Assembly (NCBI GenBank): GCA_033064195.1 | Contig: JARBJD010000128.1 | Span: forward strand, 124,001-188,000 | Direction: 5' to 3' | Length of the DNA: 64,000 bases | Source: Blattamonas nauphoetae | Taxonomy: Eukaryota; Preaxostyla; Oxymonadida | In this document: positions 32,606 through 45,508 of the stretch, piece after piece | Layout of the letters: every line of letters begins with the position of its first letter | Numbering within the stretch: the stretch's first letter is position 1 | Program-made: the position numbers and the translations under genes | The notes under the pieces: model-generated | Told to the model about the DNA's origin: nothing | What the model saw: only the letters and a program-made list of their open reading frames with translations | Database searches by the model: none

Positions 32606-34176
32606 TGCTGTTCTTGCTTTCTTTCCCTTTGTGATGATTCAGAAACAATCCATCGACTCTTCTCGGAAGACATACAATTGATTTTCGACACTTTCCAAAA
32701 ATTGAAAGAAAAGACACCTTCTTCTGTTGTTCTCAACACTTTAGCCAAGATTTCTCTGTTTCCATACCTCCGAATTGCCTTCAACTCTCTCATCGCTATC
32801 CATGCGATCACAAACCGAGACCACGACGCGTTTTCTCTCATAGAAGATCCGATCTTTCCCGATTCTCCACCCGCTTCTCCATTTTATGGTCTCTCATTCC
32901 TAAAATCATTGTCGATCAAAATGCGATCCCTTTTTGGTCAATTCCAAACAGATATCCGCATGCTTCTTTCAGACATCCCAAAATTTCTGAGTTTGACCAA
33001 TGAGGAATACAATTTTTACACTCGAGCGCTCTTCTTCTGCTCGTATGGCTGGGAACTCCTCGTGTTCGAATTGGACCGAAGATCATCCACAGTTTGTCGT
33101 CGTCATTGCTCTGAGATGTGAATCATCTTTTTTAGGTCGATTTAGAAACAGGATCAAGCATCATTTCGCATGTGAAGGAAGTTATCGGCTCGAATCAGGA
33201 ACAGCTTCTAGTGATTCACAAGATCGCCGATTCTCTCCCAACATCAGCCATCAACTCACCTCCCCACAACAAAGATGTTGTTGGAGGAAGTTCTTCTCAA
33301 ACTGTCTCCGAGGAGAACAATCTCACCAAACTCAAAAAGGAGCTTATTGACGTGATTTGGCCAGCCTGGAAAGTTTTGGCGAACCTCACATTCGATTATG
33401 CAATTGGCCTTCGTCCTCATCTGCATTCGATTTTGGCAGACAATCCCAAACTGGAAACTGTCGTCCTCAGGTCGGTTGAAGAGGGAGACATCGAGCTGAT
33501 TCAACTGACCTTCAGTTCGATAATCAGCTTACTCACAATCGCACCAGAAAATCGAACTCGACTCCAATCTGGCAATTTGGTTGAGAAATTGTTCTCGTCT
33601 TTCGACTTTCAGTCAGTCCCTCTCAGCAAAGCAGAATTTCACGCATTCACTGTCAAGTTCATCCGACATATGCTGGCTGTGGATGGAGCAACGGAGGAGA
33701 TCAAGCAAGCCCAGTTTCCATCGCTGCGCGTGTCTGTCTACAACCACGTCTGGAAGTACCTCTCCCACGTCATCACACACTCGCCAGCACTCACTCTCAA
33801 CGAAATACACAGAGAATTACATGAAGACGATGTCTCTCTTTGCTATCGCCATATTTTCTTCATGGAAGTGGCAGCGGACGAGCTTGACGAAGCGTTCCTT
33901 CTCGAACAAGCGAAGTGGGAAGTGCGCTGGCTGACAGAGGTGGAGAATGAAAAAACATTGGATTTGCGAATTTTTACGTGCGGAAATCGGGCTTACCGAT
34001 GGCGCACTGAAAAGTGGGGAAGGCTGAAGCGGAGGGAGAGGATGCTGCGGAAGGAAGGGTGGGACGATGCTTTGGAGACTCGCGTTGTTGGACTCCATCC
34101 TGAAGTGTCGGAGGATCTGAGAAGCAAAGTGCTCGCTTTCGGCATTCTTGCGTTGTTCAATCTCGAAAGTGCGTGA
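32606..34176 (+). CDS. Helical-repeat family protein A (ARM/HEAT-like), 5' incomplete
   Basis: The 3' exons are 32606-33091 and 33136-34176 with a 44-nt intron (GTTTGT...TTTTTAG). They sum to 1527 nt in one frame, 508 aa plus stop. Helical repeats include LAKISLFPYLRIAFNSL and WKVLANLTFDYAIG. A conserved block (NLVEKLFSSFDFQSVPLS) is followed by the family C-terminal signature (KRRERMLRKEGWDDALETRVVG). The interrupted gene at 46.4-51.9 kb is its paralogue, with LARLSLFPHIRIAYNAL, NLVGRMFETVDFVSLPLS and KRREVVWREEGWDDAFELRVVG. The two share the intron position and phase and nearly the same exon length (486 and 489 nt). The 5' exons are unresolved. Function unknown; solenoid scaffolds usually bind other proteins. 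Confidence 0.7.
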
Positions 34177-34568
34177 GGACACTTCAATTTGATAAGCCCA
34201 TCTCACAATTCTTGATTACTAAATGACAATGATGACAAAGCAATGATGGATACCTTCAGATTATGTCATTGACAATTTGACAGTTTCCCTTTTATGGGGT
34301 CCAGATCTGATCGAAGGGACGAAAACACTACCACTTCGCATTCACTGACCTCCTCGTTTCTCATGGTCAAAACATCTCATCTATTCAGTTTGATTCCCTC
34401 ATAATTGTTCGATTGGGTACTGAAACGAACTAATGGTGAAGTGAATGTGTGTAGACGGTGTGAGAAGTGTTTGAGCGGAGGTTATTCCAATATTAACTTA
34501 AATCGTCCGATTCATGATGAGTGATTCATTGTCTTCTTCAGGAACTTCCCCCAATTCTCCTCTTCTTC
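34177..34568. other. Intergenic between convergent genes
   Basis: About 390 bp separates the 3' ends of two convergent genes. It is AT-rich and must hold their termination/polyadenylation signals, but none can be pinpointed. Nothing else was seen. Confidence 0.4.
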
Positions 34569-35563
34569 CTAGGGACTGTCGGGTTCTGATGAGCTCTCCT
34601 CTTTGTACTGTCCGTTTATTGCTCGATTCTCAGCTGCGCTCTCCACATCGATCGGAGTTTTGGCTTCGGCAGAGCATGCTTCGTCGTATTCGTTATCGGG
34701 ATAGTAACAATCGAATCTTTTGAAAAGGGCTTTCACAGCAGGCTGGTATTCATCAGGAAACACCATCAGTGGGACCAATTTGGATGCTATCGGGCGGAGG
34801 ATCAGGACTTGCTTCGCATAATCCGCGATCGGTTCGTTGTTGTGGAAGGTGACCATTTCGGCGGCGTCCTCCAGCCCTTCCTCCAGTAAGGGATGATGGA
34901 AGTGGAGCACACGCACACGGCGCATGCGGAGACACACAAACAGGATCTTGAGATCGGAGAAGAGGAAGCTGTCAGATTCGGTTCGGTCCATGTGAGTAAG
35001 CAGCTTGTGTGCGATGCCCTGTTCGAGAAGGGTGGTCGCTGCCTTGTGGAACTTGAGGAGAATCCAATGAAGGCATTGGTCACGGGACGTCATGCTTTGG
35101 AGAAACGATTTCTGTTTCATCGGGAACGGTTCAAAATCGATCACAAATGTCGCCCAGTGGGGTTTAATATTCCTCCACAGTCTCCGAAAATGGTGATCCG
35201 AAGCCACCCAGCTGTTGGTCAGACAATGGAAGATTGCAGTGAGAACACCCCGCCAGATTGTGTCCGGATTGTGGCGATCTTTTGTCCATTCATCAATGTA
35301 AGAAGGAAAGCGTTTTGAATCCTTCTCCAGCCTATCATGTAATTCAAATTGAACATATTGAGTATTTTTACTCATATTTGGTACATTTATGACGAGTGTA
35401 GGCTTATTGATGTACGCACGGATAGACAACATGAAGTCCACTGCTTGGGTAACAATGTTCTCGTCAGAACTGTTCTGAACCAATCGAGTGTTCCTATACA
35501 ACATAAGACGTATTAAATGCACACATTCAATCCAATCAGATGGTTCTGGATTTGATCTTAGCC
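34569..35563 (-). CDS. Helical-repeat family protein B, 5' incomplete
   Basis: The frame ends at 34569 and is open back to ~35563, just after an acceptor-like TTAAG. It encodes SNPEPSDWIECVHLIRLMLY, then alternating helices (DTIWRGVLTAIFHCLTNSW, FLFSDLKILFVCLRMRRVRV, LILRPIASKLVPLMVF) and an acidic Ser-rich tail ending EESSSEPDSP. No ATG is convincing at the 5' side, so further exons are expected upstream. A decayed partial copy lies at ~36.9-37.4 kb on the same strand. Composition and helix spacing suggest an ARM/HEAT solenoid, but it lacks the GWDDA C-terminal signature of protein A, so it belongs to a different subgroup. Function unknown. Confidence 0.6.
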
Positions 35564-35650
35564 TTAACTCATGTTTTCATCTGCTCCATTCAGACGAAAC
35601 CTATCGTCAGAGAATGTAAATCACTTCATCTGTCCTAATGCAAACCGTTC

Positions 35651-35950
35651 ATGTCTCGTCTACAGACATTGTCATCCCATCCAACCATTCAGAGCAGTCT
35701 CACGCCATTGAACAAGATTGGACACAGAAACAATCGATATCAACGAACGGAATCAGCGACTGGCCATCCTAACAGTCTGGGGATTTCCCCAGATGTGAAG
35801 TTATTTCATTTCTGGAAAGATGTCATGCAGTCCATTCAACCAGTCCACGCTGAGTCTCTCACCACACCGCAACAACCGAAATTGGGGATTCACAACGATG
35901 AAAAGGTCGCAAGTTCGATCAAAAATGTCAATGTCTGTTTCTCCGCCTAA
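35651..35950 (+). CDS. Small open frame, doubtful gene
   Basis: This 99-codon ATG-to-TAA frame has reasonable codon variety (SLGISPDVKLFHFWKDVM, ending NVNVCFSA). The next bases after the stop continue in similar style (GKIDGLTMVLLEP), so it may be the remnant of a longer, decayed gene. There is no recognisable domain. It lies upstream of the minus-strand helical-repeat gene B and could fall within that gene's intron. Confidence 0.2.
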   Translation: MSRLQTLSSHPTIQSSLTPLNKIGHRNNRYQRTESATGHPNSLGISPDVKLFHFWKDVMQSIQPVHAESLTTPQQPKLGIHNDEKVASSIKNVNVCFSA

Positions 35951-36900
35951 ATTGGAAAGATCGATGGTCTGACAATGGTTTTGTTGGAACCATGATTCAA
36001 GAGCAGGAAAGATCTATTTAATCGGAGGGATATCATCATCTCTACAACTCCACATCCCTACCGAAGTTGAAAAATCACTTTGTGAAGAGAGAGATTACAA
36101 AATATACAGAATTGAGTCATATCGAACTCTGTGTCATCTGCACCGTTTTACAGGCTAACTACTCCAAACAAGAAGAAGTCTCCCCGTTCTGCAAGGTCAT
36201 GCCGACATTCTGTAAACATTCAGAAACACATGTCGAGGTTCGCAGGAACATTCGCAAATGTGAATCTTGTTTCTGGACGAAATGTCTTTCCACGAATGGA
36301 TTCGAAAACATTGAACAGAAACCGATGAAACAGCCCTGACTCCATTCAGCCAAATCCCAACACTTCTCAGTGTTTGGTAGCTGATGATTGGGTTTAACCG
36401 AAGGACGAGGTGAGCGAGACACCGTCAGTTCCGGCGATGGAGACGAGGATGCCCCAACGCCCAGTCCTCCATCTTTCGAGGGCATTTCACCTGTGCCACT
36501 CTCTTGCGCGCTCCAGACCGAATGCGGGTGGTGAAATCGAGGTCGCCAACCGAACCAAAACACCTGTCATCGCGCCATCTCACCGACGAGGTGTTCATAT
36601 TCAGCCTAGATGACGCAACCACTGCATTGTTCAAAAGGAGCAAACAGTTCGTGAATCACTCGATCGGCAACAACCCGCTTAAGAGATGAGTGAGACGAAA
36701 CAAAACATAGCCAGTTGTGAGAGGCAGACATTCAACCTGTTCAGAAGGCAAGCGAGGCAAAAAACCATTCACAACATGATGCGAACTCAACACATCGATG
36801 CACTTCATGCTTTCGTTCGCCCTCAAAAACACATAAATCACATCGCAATTCAGACCTCAGGATGTGAATCAATCCTTCAACTTCAGAATCGAGTCTCACG
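35951..36900. other. Degenerate intergenic region, no intact gene
   Basis: Open stretches of 60-130 codons occur on both strands (for example 36067-36339 plus, 36159-36563 minus) but none shows domain motifs. Because it sits between helical-repeat gene B and its decayed copy, it may be part of a decayed duplicated segment. No transposon ends were found. Confidence 0.3.
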
Positions 36901-36916
36901 ATCATAACGATCCACT

Positions 36917-37330
36917 CTATCCGACCCATTTCATCAGAACCTGCAGAACTCTCCCAACTGGCTTTCGATTGGATCTATTCGATATGTCGAGAAGGCAAGC
37001 GAGCTCCGAGACCCAGCGGTGTCCACCTTTTAGATATTTGCGAGAACCCAATGCAGGCATTGCACACGTGACGCCATGCATTGCCAATACAATCCCGTTC
37101 ATCAGGAACGCGAACAAATCACTGAAAATGTCGCCTAGTGGGCTTAATCCTCCTCCGCTGTTGGTCAGACATTGAAACACTCCAGTCAGTACACTCTGCC
37201 AAATTGTGTTGGGGTTTTGCGACTTTTGATCCCTTCTGAAATAGACAACGGCAATCGGTTTCAGTCCTTCTCAGACAACTGGACACAGATTTTGGATTCA
37301 AAGTGATTGGCGTTGTATTTTGAAGAATGG
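36917..37330 (-). pseudogene. Decayed partial copy of helical-repeat gene B
   Basis: On the minus strand the segment reads NPNTIWQSVLTGVFQCLTNS, matching NPDTIWRGVLTAIFHCLTNS of gene B. It continues with a diverged region (LGDIFSDLFAFLMNG) in place of the gene B sequence. The corresponding DNA (37120-37290) aligns by eye with 35150-35330, including the block around the Ile-Trp motif. Frame changes on both sides and missing flanks show that it is a fragment left by duplication. Confidence 0.55.
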
Positions 37331-37582
37331 GTCAAGGATTGCCACAATCCAAACACAATCTAGCAGGGTGTTTTGACTCCGTTCATCCGTTATCGGAAAC
37401 TTTAGAAGAGTATTGAGCTGCACAGGGCAACATTTATCGTTGTTTCTCCTCAAATTCCATGCAGCAGTCGTCATACCCACCTTTATCTTCAAGGCATTGC
37501 ATCAAAACAGAAGAGACAAAGACTGAAATGTTCACTCGTTCATGCGTCTCACACCCGCCTCAGCCTCAACCCAATCGGCTCG

Positions 37583-38158
37583 TTGCAAAGTGTCTGTCAC
37601 GTGTCAGAAACGTCAGACACCCAATCCATCGAAAAAAGGCCCAAAAATCAGGAAAACATTCCCACAAACGAACGATTGGGGGGGGGCGACGAAGGGGGAG
37701 GAGAGAAGGAAAGCAGGGATCAACAGACAAGACGCTGGGAGGAGGTATTTGAAGGAGAATCAGACGATGAGAGAGACATGAACAGCACGTCTGAGACAAT
37801 GGAAGGTCTGAAGTGGCTCGATGTGCCTTCGTCAGACACAATGTTCCATCTCGTTGCACACTCCCATCTGCTCAACATGTCGCCGCCCACGCGGAAGGAG
37901 GAGAAGTTGGGAGAGAAGGAGATCAAACCAAATGACAGTTCAGAGAAATCAACACTCCCAAAATTCGTTGGACACGAACAACAATCACCAGCTCTCTCTC
38001 CGACATCCTTCTCTCGCTCGTCGTCACTGACGCAGTATTCGTCATCTCCAAACGGGACCACACACCTCGCGTTGTCTTTTTCCAACAAGAACTCTTCGCC
38101 TGTCTCGCCTGCACAGTGCGTTTCCGACGAGACTGCACAACACGACGAGTGTGCCTGA
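37583..38158 (+). CDS. Acidic Ser-rich hypothetical protein
   Basis: A 191-codon frame ends in TGA at 38158 and is open further upstream (to at least ~37480), but its first ATG is at 37779 (MNSTSETMEGLKWLDV). Earlier in-frame sequence (NENIPTN-like polar stretch, a Gly/Glu run at 37680-37710, RRWEEVFEGESDDERD) looks coding, so an upstream exon is likely. The body is polar with a possible core SDTMFHLVAHSHLL, then Ser/Pro-rich low complexity. I do not recognise the family. The minus strand also has a 230-codon frame here, but it is a low-complexity antisense shadow. Confidence 0.35.
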   Translation: MQSVCHVSETSDTQSIEKRPKNQENIPTNERLGGGDEGGGEKESRDQQTRRWEEVFEGESDDERDMNSTSETMEGLKWLDVPSSDTMFHLVAHSHLLNMSPPTRKEEKLGEKEIKPNDSSEKSTLPKFVGHEQQSPALSPTSFSRSSSLTQYSSSPNGTTHLALSFSNKNSSPVSPAQCVSDETAQHDECA

Positions 38159-38614
38159 CTTGGGGTGGTTTCTGGGAAGAGGAGAGGAGAGGATGGAAGG
38201 CGGAGGAGGCAGGCGAGGCGAAGAAGAGAGGACGAGGAGGGAGAGGGGTGTAAATAGGAGCAAGAATGGAGTGAATGAAGCTCTGAATGACTCAACCATC
38301 GACTCAAACCCATCCAACGTAGACACTGATTTGGATAGAATACAACAGGTGGAGGAAGACGCATGCAGGTGTTTGTTGTCCGAATAGATTCAGTTGCGAG
38401 TTGGCCACCCACCGCATGTCTTTTTATTTGATTTGGATTGGATTATTGTACATTCATTTCATGATTTCTGTCTGTCTGGATCGATATTGTGGACTGATAT
38501 TCCCAACTACCACCGAGATCGGGATGGACATCCAGGACGAAGACATTTTTTTAATGGGTCAGCAATTCGTTCATTCCTCTTTATTCAATTTTCATTTGAT
38601 CACAGCTGGTCACA
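38159..38614. other. Upstream region of S3 with purine-rich tract
   Basis: About 455 bp precede S3. The first 100 bp are strongly G/A-rich (GGAGAGGAGAGGATGGAAGG and similar), then the sequence turns T-rich before the S3 start. It presumably contains the S3 promoter; no specific motif can be defended. Confidence 0.35.
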
Positions 38615-41600
38615 ATGCTCCTACTTTCTTTGTTGGTTGTTTCACATGCGATCTCTCTCGAGCACGTCATCAAACAGCATTTTGAACAGAATCAGTCTAA
38701 TCACTTTCAGAGTGATCAATTGACATTGGACTCGACCGAATATGAATGCCGAAATCTGGGGATCATGGACAGTTCCTTTAAGCTCCAAGGGAATTGGAAC
38801 ACAAAGATCGTCCTTGATGAACGCGCCATTCAATCAAATCGTTTGTCTGCCCTTCTCTGCATCTCGAACTCTTCCGTCGAACTTGATGGATTGCAGTTGG
38901 ATGCATCTAACAATCATCCACACACACCACATCATCCATACTCATCTGGATATGCCGGACAATCGATTTCCGTTTTGTCGATTTGTTCGTCATTCATTGT
39001 TGTGTCAAACAGCAAGATTCGTGTTCCACCTCAGCAATCTCCATTTGTGATTACCGACTCAGACACTTCTGGAGGTGACGAAACGACACATATTTGTGTT
39101 CGAAACAGCTCGCTCTTTTCGTCGTCCTCGATTTGTGGAGCCGCTACTCTGATTCTTCCGACCACTCGTCATTTGTGTCTTTGTGTCTCAATGATGTCAT
39201 GCTCAATCGACTCGACTCAGATTGGATCAGACACTGGACTTCTCGTTCATGTTGCTCACTCACCTCGCTCAAACAGGAATTGTGGACGAATCGAAACATT
39301 ACTGTCTGGTAACCGCTTCGAAAATGTGACAAGAACAAGTTCAGGCCACTTTAGTTCCTCTGATCATGGAGTATGGTCTCAACGACTGATCTCTAATTCG
39401 ATCACAAACGGCACGTCGGTTCTCTGCGGTTCGGTTATCCGAGACATGAATCTTGGAGGAAACTTCCTCAGCACAAACACTTCCTTCGTTTCGTGTTCCA
39501 CAAGTTCAGTCCAACCGATTCCTCGACGTGAACTTGAATTCAACATTTTCCGACCGTATTTGGGACAGAATCTGCGCCAAGACAAGTCTGTCGATGGAGC
39601 GTACGAATGGGAAGAAGAAAACTTCGGAAAAGGAACCCTTTTCGATTTTTTTGATTATAATTCCAAAAATCGAAATCACTTCGACGAAGGAAGCCGCTTT
39701 CTCTTTTCATCGTTCTCGCACACGATCCGATTCACTAACTGCACATTCACAAACATCGACGGGAAAGATGAAGACGATAAATATCGTCGCTATGATGGTG
39801 CGGCGATCATCATCCGATGCCCCTCTTCTCTCGTCGTGGACAAATGCCACTTCTCGAATTGTGGGGGAGGGATGGAAGGAGGAGCAATCGACATCATCTG
39901 CCCAAAGGAACAAACAACTGCCTCAATCTTTTCAACTATGTTCATCGAGTGTTGGACAACCTCGGAGTCGTCGTCGGTTCTTCACCATGATTCGTTGGGG
40001 ATCGTCACTCTCAGAGCCTGCAATTTCTTGAACTTCGACGTCACCCGAGAACATTCACAAATCGTTTACTCAGAAGGCATCATTGTCTCGGACTGCCTGT
40101 TCAACTTCAACGGAAGCAAGTTTTCTCGCGCACTGTGTGTTTATGGGGCAGTTAACCAGTTCTTGTTCACCTCGTTCTTCTCCGACGACCAAGCAAGAAA
40201 TGATGTGTCCTTTTCGGACTCTTCGTACTCCCTGCAGTTGTTTGTGGAATGTGTCTCCAACAGCAGACAAGCTCAAGCATTGTTCTTTATCGGTTTCTCT
40301 CCCGTCGACATGGAGCAAGCCGTTTGGGAAGTTGCTGTGGACCCTGACTCTTTCCAGACAGCCCTCACCGACACTAACATCAACCTGTTCTACCTTGGAG
40401 GGGGAAATTACGGTGCCTTTGAGATTGATTCGCATGATTTCACCATGTCACAATGGAACAAGCCGGACGATCTCAACCCTTCAGCTCCTGTCTTCATCAG
40501 CTTCTCGATGACAGTCAAAGCTGGAACGACCATCTTGATCACAGTTTCCCAAATCGTCCCTCTCAACGAATCGTCATCACTCGTCTCCACTCAGGGCACA
40601 TGTTCACTGCAATCTGTCGTGATTGACCAAATCGATGGCCGCACTGTTCCTCTCTTGACTGCATCTGGCTCAGATGCCTCTTTATCTCTCTTCAACGACA
40701 GAATCACAAACATCAGAAATGCAACAGCGAATCTGATTGAAGTCACCAATCACGCCAGTGTCTTTCTGGACACCATGTTTATCATGCAGATCTCGTCCAC
40801 TCAGAGTGTGGTCTCAATCCAGGACTGTGCGCATGTTCACATGTATCTCACAATGATCGCTCATGTTCACCGCACAGAAGGGGAGGGACCAGCTGCAGTG
40901 GACATTTCTAAGGCAGACGAGATCTACATGGACGAGCTGACCATTCGGGACTGCGTGTCTGATGAAGGAAATGTGGGAGGGATCCATCTCATCACAACGC
41001 CTGAGGCGTCGAATTCGATCTATATCACTTGTCTGTCAAATGCAGCGGCTCCAGGCACACCGACTCACGTTCTGGTTGAAGGACTCGATGAAGAACAGAC
41101 ACACGTTCTTCTCGCTGGTTGTAGACTCTTCGGAGCCGATCCCCACTTCGGGTGGAAGAATGGAGCTAATTCTGGGACAGGATTCGGACGTGTTGATGTC
41201 TCCGACATCACTTTCACTCTCGCAACGTCAACTGTGCTCCAGCACTCACATGATCTGACAATTGAAGCCATACACCTGTCGGAATTCCACCTCGATGAGA
41301 TCTATGCCCATCTGCCAGCCGGTCCACAGGTGGAAGTAACTTGTCATCTTCCTTTCGATGCCCCACTTGTCCAGAAACCGGTGACTTTCACGGCACACCA
41401 CTTTCAATTGAAGTCTCAACTCTGGGTGGGGAGCTTTCCCAATGCTCTCCTCCTGCAGGACGAAGCAACACTGGAAGAGAGTCTGTTCACTATCCAAACC
41501 AATTCGGAAGTTGACGTTCGATCACTCGCCATTCGACTTGATTCTCAGATATCCTCTCCACTCGTGAAAGTGGATGTATCAAGCACCTTCATCTTAGAGG

Positions 41601-44600
41601 AAGGTGTTGTATTTGGAGGAGCTGGACGGTTTCATCGTCCCTTCCTCGAAACATCTGGGAGTGTTAAGTTAGAGTTCTGCCACTTTTATGGGCTCTCGTT
41701 CAACGATCATTCGTGCATCGAAATGTCCGGTGGAACAATCATCCTTGAAGGGGAAACTGATCCAACGAAAGTGTCAAGTGTGGTGAATGTGTCAACAACT
41801 GGAAAAGGAGCTTTCCTGTCGTCATCAAACAGCGAAAGAATCACCATTGACCATGTCTTCTTCGTCAACTGTTCGGCCGAAGCTGGAGGAGCCATCTTCC
41901 TCGAGAACGCCGAGGAGTTGGACATATCGTCATCCTTCGACACGTGCATAGCCAGCACGGGCGGTGCAATGATGATCGTCGACAGCACTGGTTCTGGTGG
42001 ATTCGACATCACCTCATCCTTCATCAATTGTCGGGCTCAGCGTGGAGGAGGATTGTTTTTCAGTCTGGCTGAAGGATCTTCTGTGTGGATTGGAGGCATG
42101 GAGCGAATAGAAATGTTTGAACGATATTATTCGCATGCTGCATTCAAAAACTGTCTAGCTGAGCAAGGCGCTGGGATTTATGTCGAAGGGACAATGAAAG
42201 GTGATCAGTTCGATTGTTATTCTGCTGGTTTCAACAATTGGAACGCGGAAGGACTTGGAACGGACATCTTCTTCGCAAAGGGGACACATTTCGATGACCT
42301 CAGTTCGAAGATAGAATCCTGGAAAGAATATGTGCACTCCACCAGCAGACAGTCAACCGACCTTTCCAAACAGTGTCAGATGTATTTCGAGTCGTCTCCG
42401 TCTGATTCGTTCGACTTCTCTCTTACTGTGTTCAAACTGTCTGGGTCGGGGACGGATGTGGCATCACCACTCACTGCCTCCGAACTGAACTCTTTCCGTG
42501 AGATCACGCCGTATCTGCACGTTATGGACGATCGCGGGAAGATGATGAATGTGACAGTGATTGTTGGGGACAAGTTCTACATTTTCGAGCGTGGATTGTG
42601 CAGCAGTCAGCATCTCAGCTTCAGTCACGCAGCAGATACACCCGATGATTCGCCTGTGAAGATCAAACGAGACGACGAATCTCCGCTTTATGATCTGGTT
42701 GCTTTGGAGCTCGGTTCAGATGCTGTGATTGAGTTCCACAACCTCATCTTTGAAGTCGAATGTGCTTTCCAGATGATGCTTGTGAAACATCGCTCTGCTC
42801 GTGGATTGATTGAGACATGCCAGTTCCTGTTCGAAGCTGGGATGGAACTCCCGCTCGCACTGTTCGAAGTGGAAGATGGAACACTGTCGCTCACTCAGAC
42901 CCTGATTTCTGTGAAAGGAGAGGAAGGGAGTTTGGGAGAGAATAACTTCGTCCTCACTGCTGCCCCACTCATCCTGGTCGCTCCCGCTGATTCTGCTGCT
43001 TCGTCTCCCAATGTACTGCTCGACCATGCGACTCTGAGACGAATGCAACTGAAGTCGGATGTTGTTTCTCTGATGCTGTTGGACTTCTCAGCGTCCGTTG
43101 AAGTGAACGAAGTGGAGTTCATCGAGTGCAATCAATCATCGTCTCAAGAAGCACAACGAATCGTTGCGACTGGATCGAATCTGGAGGATGTGGTTGATAC
43201 ATGGAAAGGGTTCGAGACTCTTGTTGATCCTGCTGATCCCTTGAACTGGGCTATCAACAACGCTGAGTCGGCAGAAAGCATTTGGCACACTGTCCCTCTG
43301 AGAGTTGCGTTTATCCGATTCGAAGGTCAGTTGATCAAAGTTGAGAAGACTGGGAAGGATGTGGCAGGATGTGGGGAGGGAAGCTGGAACTGTCGAGGTC
43401 TTGTTCGTGCTGGGAAGAATGTTGGAGGAGACCAGCCGTGCACGATCACAGTTGTTGAATCGTCGTTCCTGAATGGAGTGTTTGACCCGCCTGCGAAGCG
43501 AACGACTGTGGAATCGTCGTCGTCGAAGAGTGTGATTGTAGTGGAGAAGGAAGGAAGGATGGTGAACAGTCCCGATGGAGGACAAGCACCGATTCTGACG
43601 CTGAGCCATCACTCCTTCTCTCTTCCTCCCGCGCTCAACGCCGACTCCCTGATCCAATCACTGGGAGGTGAGGTGACAGTGAAGAACTGCTGGTTCGTGT
43701 CTTCATCGCCGATTTCCTTCCATCTGCTCTCTGCGACTTCTGGAGTTGTGGACATCGATTCGGTTGTGATGTCCGAACTGAAATACTCGTGCACTCTAAT
43801 CAAACTGGTCGGACTGGACTCCGCGTCCATCCAGTCCCTAATTCTCTCCGATCTTGCTGAATTTCCTCTCGTGTCTGCTGAAGGACAGCCAAGCAAGAAA
43901 TGGAGACTGACCATCAAGCAAAGCACGTTCGAAGGACCTTCCTTCTCACCGAACGAAACCCCACCAGACTCAGAGAAGTTGTGCTCGTGGGAGAGTGGCC
44001 TGGTTGTGCTGAAAGAGTGTGTGTGCGATATCTCGTGGACGAAATTCCGAGACATTCGTCAGGGAGCTATCCACGCGACGAACAGCACTGTGACACTCAG
44101 CCAGTCGGATCTGACGCACAATGGACTCCCCTCTTCCGCCTTCCCCTCCGCTCAGCAGAACATCAGATGTGTTGGAACAGGAAAGATCTTGATTGAGTCT
44201 TCCAGCACTGGCTCGACACTGGCTGAGACGGACTTGTGGGTGAGTGGCGACGATGAATGTGTTGTTGATGGAGAGAACATATCTCCGCGACACACTTTCT
44301 TTGAGCCGTCGCTGACCACCAGTAACTGCTCGAGTGAGTTTGTGAAGAAGGAGGATGTTTATGAAGTTGAGATTGTTGGAACGAAGCTGGTTCCGTGTGG
44401 ACTTTGGTTGGAAGTGTTTGAGGATGACTCGTCGTCTGGGAATGCTGTCAAGAATGAAGTGATTGATATTTCCGAACTGGCCACAACTTGGAAACATCCA
44501 TCTCTCTCTCACTCCCCGCCTCTCGCCTCTCCTCCCTCTCAAACACACCTCGCTGGCTAGCCCGCATCGAGTTTGGAAAAGGACACACGACCGACTCGTT

Positions 44601-45508
44601 CGACTTGAAGATGAGTGCGAAAGAAGCGCGAGCGATTGTTTTGAGTCACACTCTTCCCTGGCTGATCCCTCTCATCGTCGTCGTGATTGTCGCGATCATC
44701 GTTGTCATTGTCGTGATTGTCTGTCTCCGCCGCCGAAAGACGAAAGAATCGGAACATGGAAATGAGATGGAGGGACAAGAAAACGTTGGGAGCAACTGGT
44801 CAGACAGTTCAACAGCATCAGTTGGCTTCGGGTGTATGGAGTCGCAAGGATCAGTTTGTGGAAGCCCTGGCGTGCTCTGGCCAGTTTGGGATGGAAGTTG
44901 TTCGAAAAACAGACACGCTGTATGCTCGACTGCACACAGAACAAGGAAGGTCGATTGCACTGACGAAGGATTCTGTGCGACAACAACTTGTGAAAGGGAT
45001 TCTGAAGATTTGGGAGTCGAACCAGTCAGCTCAAATCCTGACGAAGCTGTCGTCGCATGTTGTGATTGTGGACGCCGCGAACAATGTGTTCCTGAATGTT
45101 CAGGGTGAGCAGGCAGCGTCGAATGGTGATGGAACCGAAACAGACAGACAAGCGCAGATTGTGGAAGCTCGTCGCTGGAGTCCTCCTGAGCTGGACAACG
45201 AGAACACAGTTCAGAATTCGATTGACATTTCGAAAGTGGCAGTTTTTAGTCTTGGCCTGATCTTGTGGGAAATGGAGACAGATTCTGTGCCGTTCGGGGA
45301 AGTGGATGCAGTGAATGCTCAGCGACAGATGGGAGTTGGGTCGACACTGAACATGGATTTTGTGAAGAACTCGAAAATGAAAGAAATGATCGAACAATGT
45401 CTCTCGACTGATCCAAACGACCGACCGACGCTGTCCGAACTGAACGAGTTCATCAATCCCGAACTGACAATCGAGCTCCCACCCCAACCGAACGATCCCA
45501 CATCATGA
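38615..45508 (+). CDS. S3: giant beta-helix surface protein with pseudokinase tail, two frame breaks
   Basis: The main frame (38615-44560, 1981 aa) starts with a signal peptide (MLLLSLLVVSHA). It is a beta-helix ectodomain with Pmp-like turns (GGAIDIICP, GGAIFLEN, STGGAMMIVD, RGGGLFFS) and the family Cys module (VAGCGEGSWNCRGL). Homology with S1 continues past the stop in a second frame from ~44520 (RWLARIEFGKG, then LPWLIPLIVVVIVAIIVVIV, the membrane helix). It moves to a third frame from ~44840 to the TGA at 45508, the pseudokinase (RRWSPPEL; VAVFSLGLILWEMETD; DPNDRPTLSEL). So two indels break the gene relative to S1. The pseudokinase lacks HRD and DFG, as in S1, and its core is almost identical to S1 at the DNA level. 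It is either a recent pseudogene or carries assembly errors. Confidence 0.8.
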
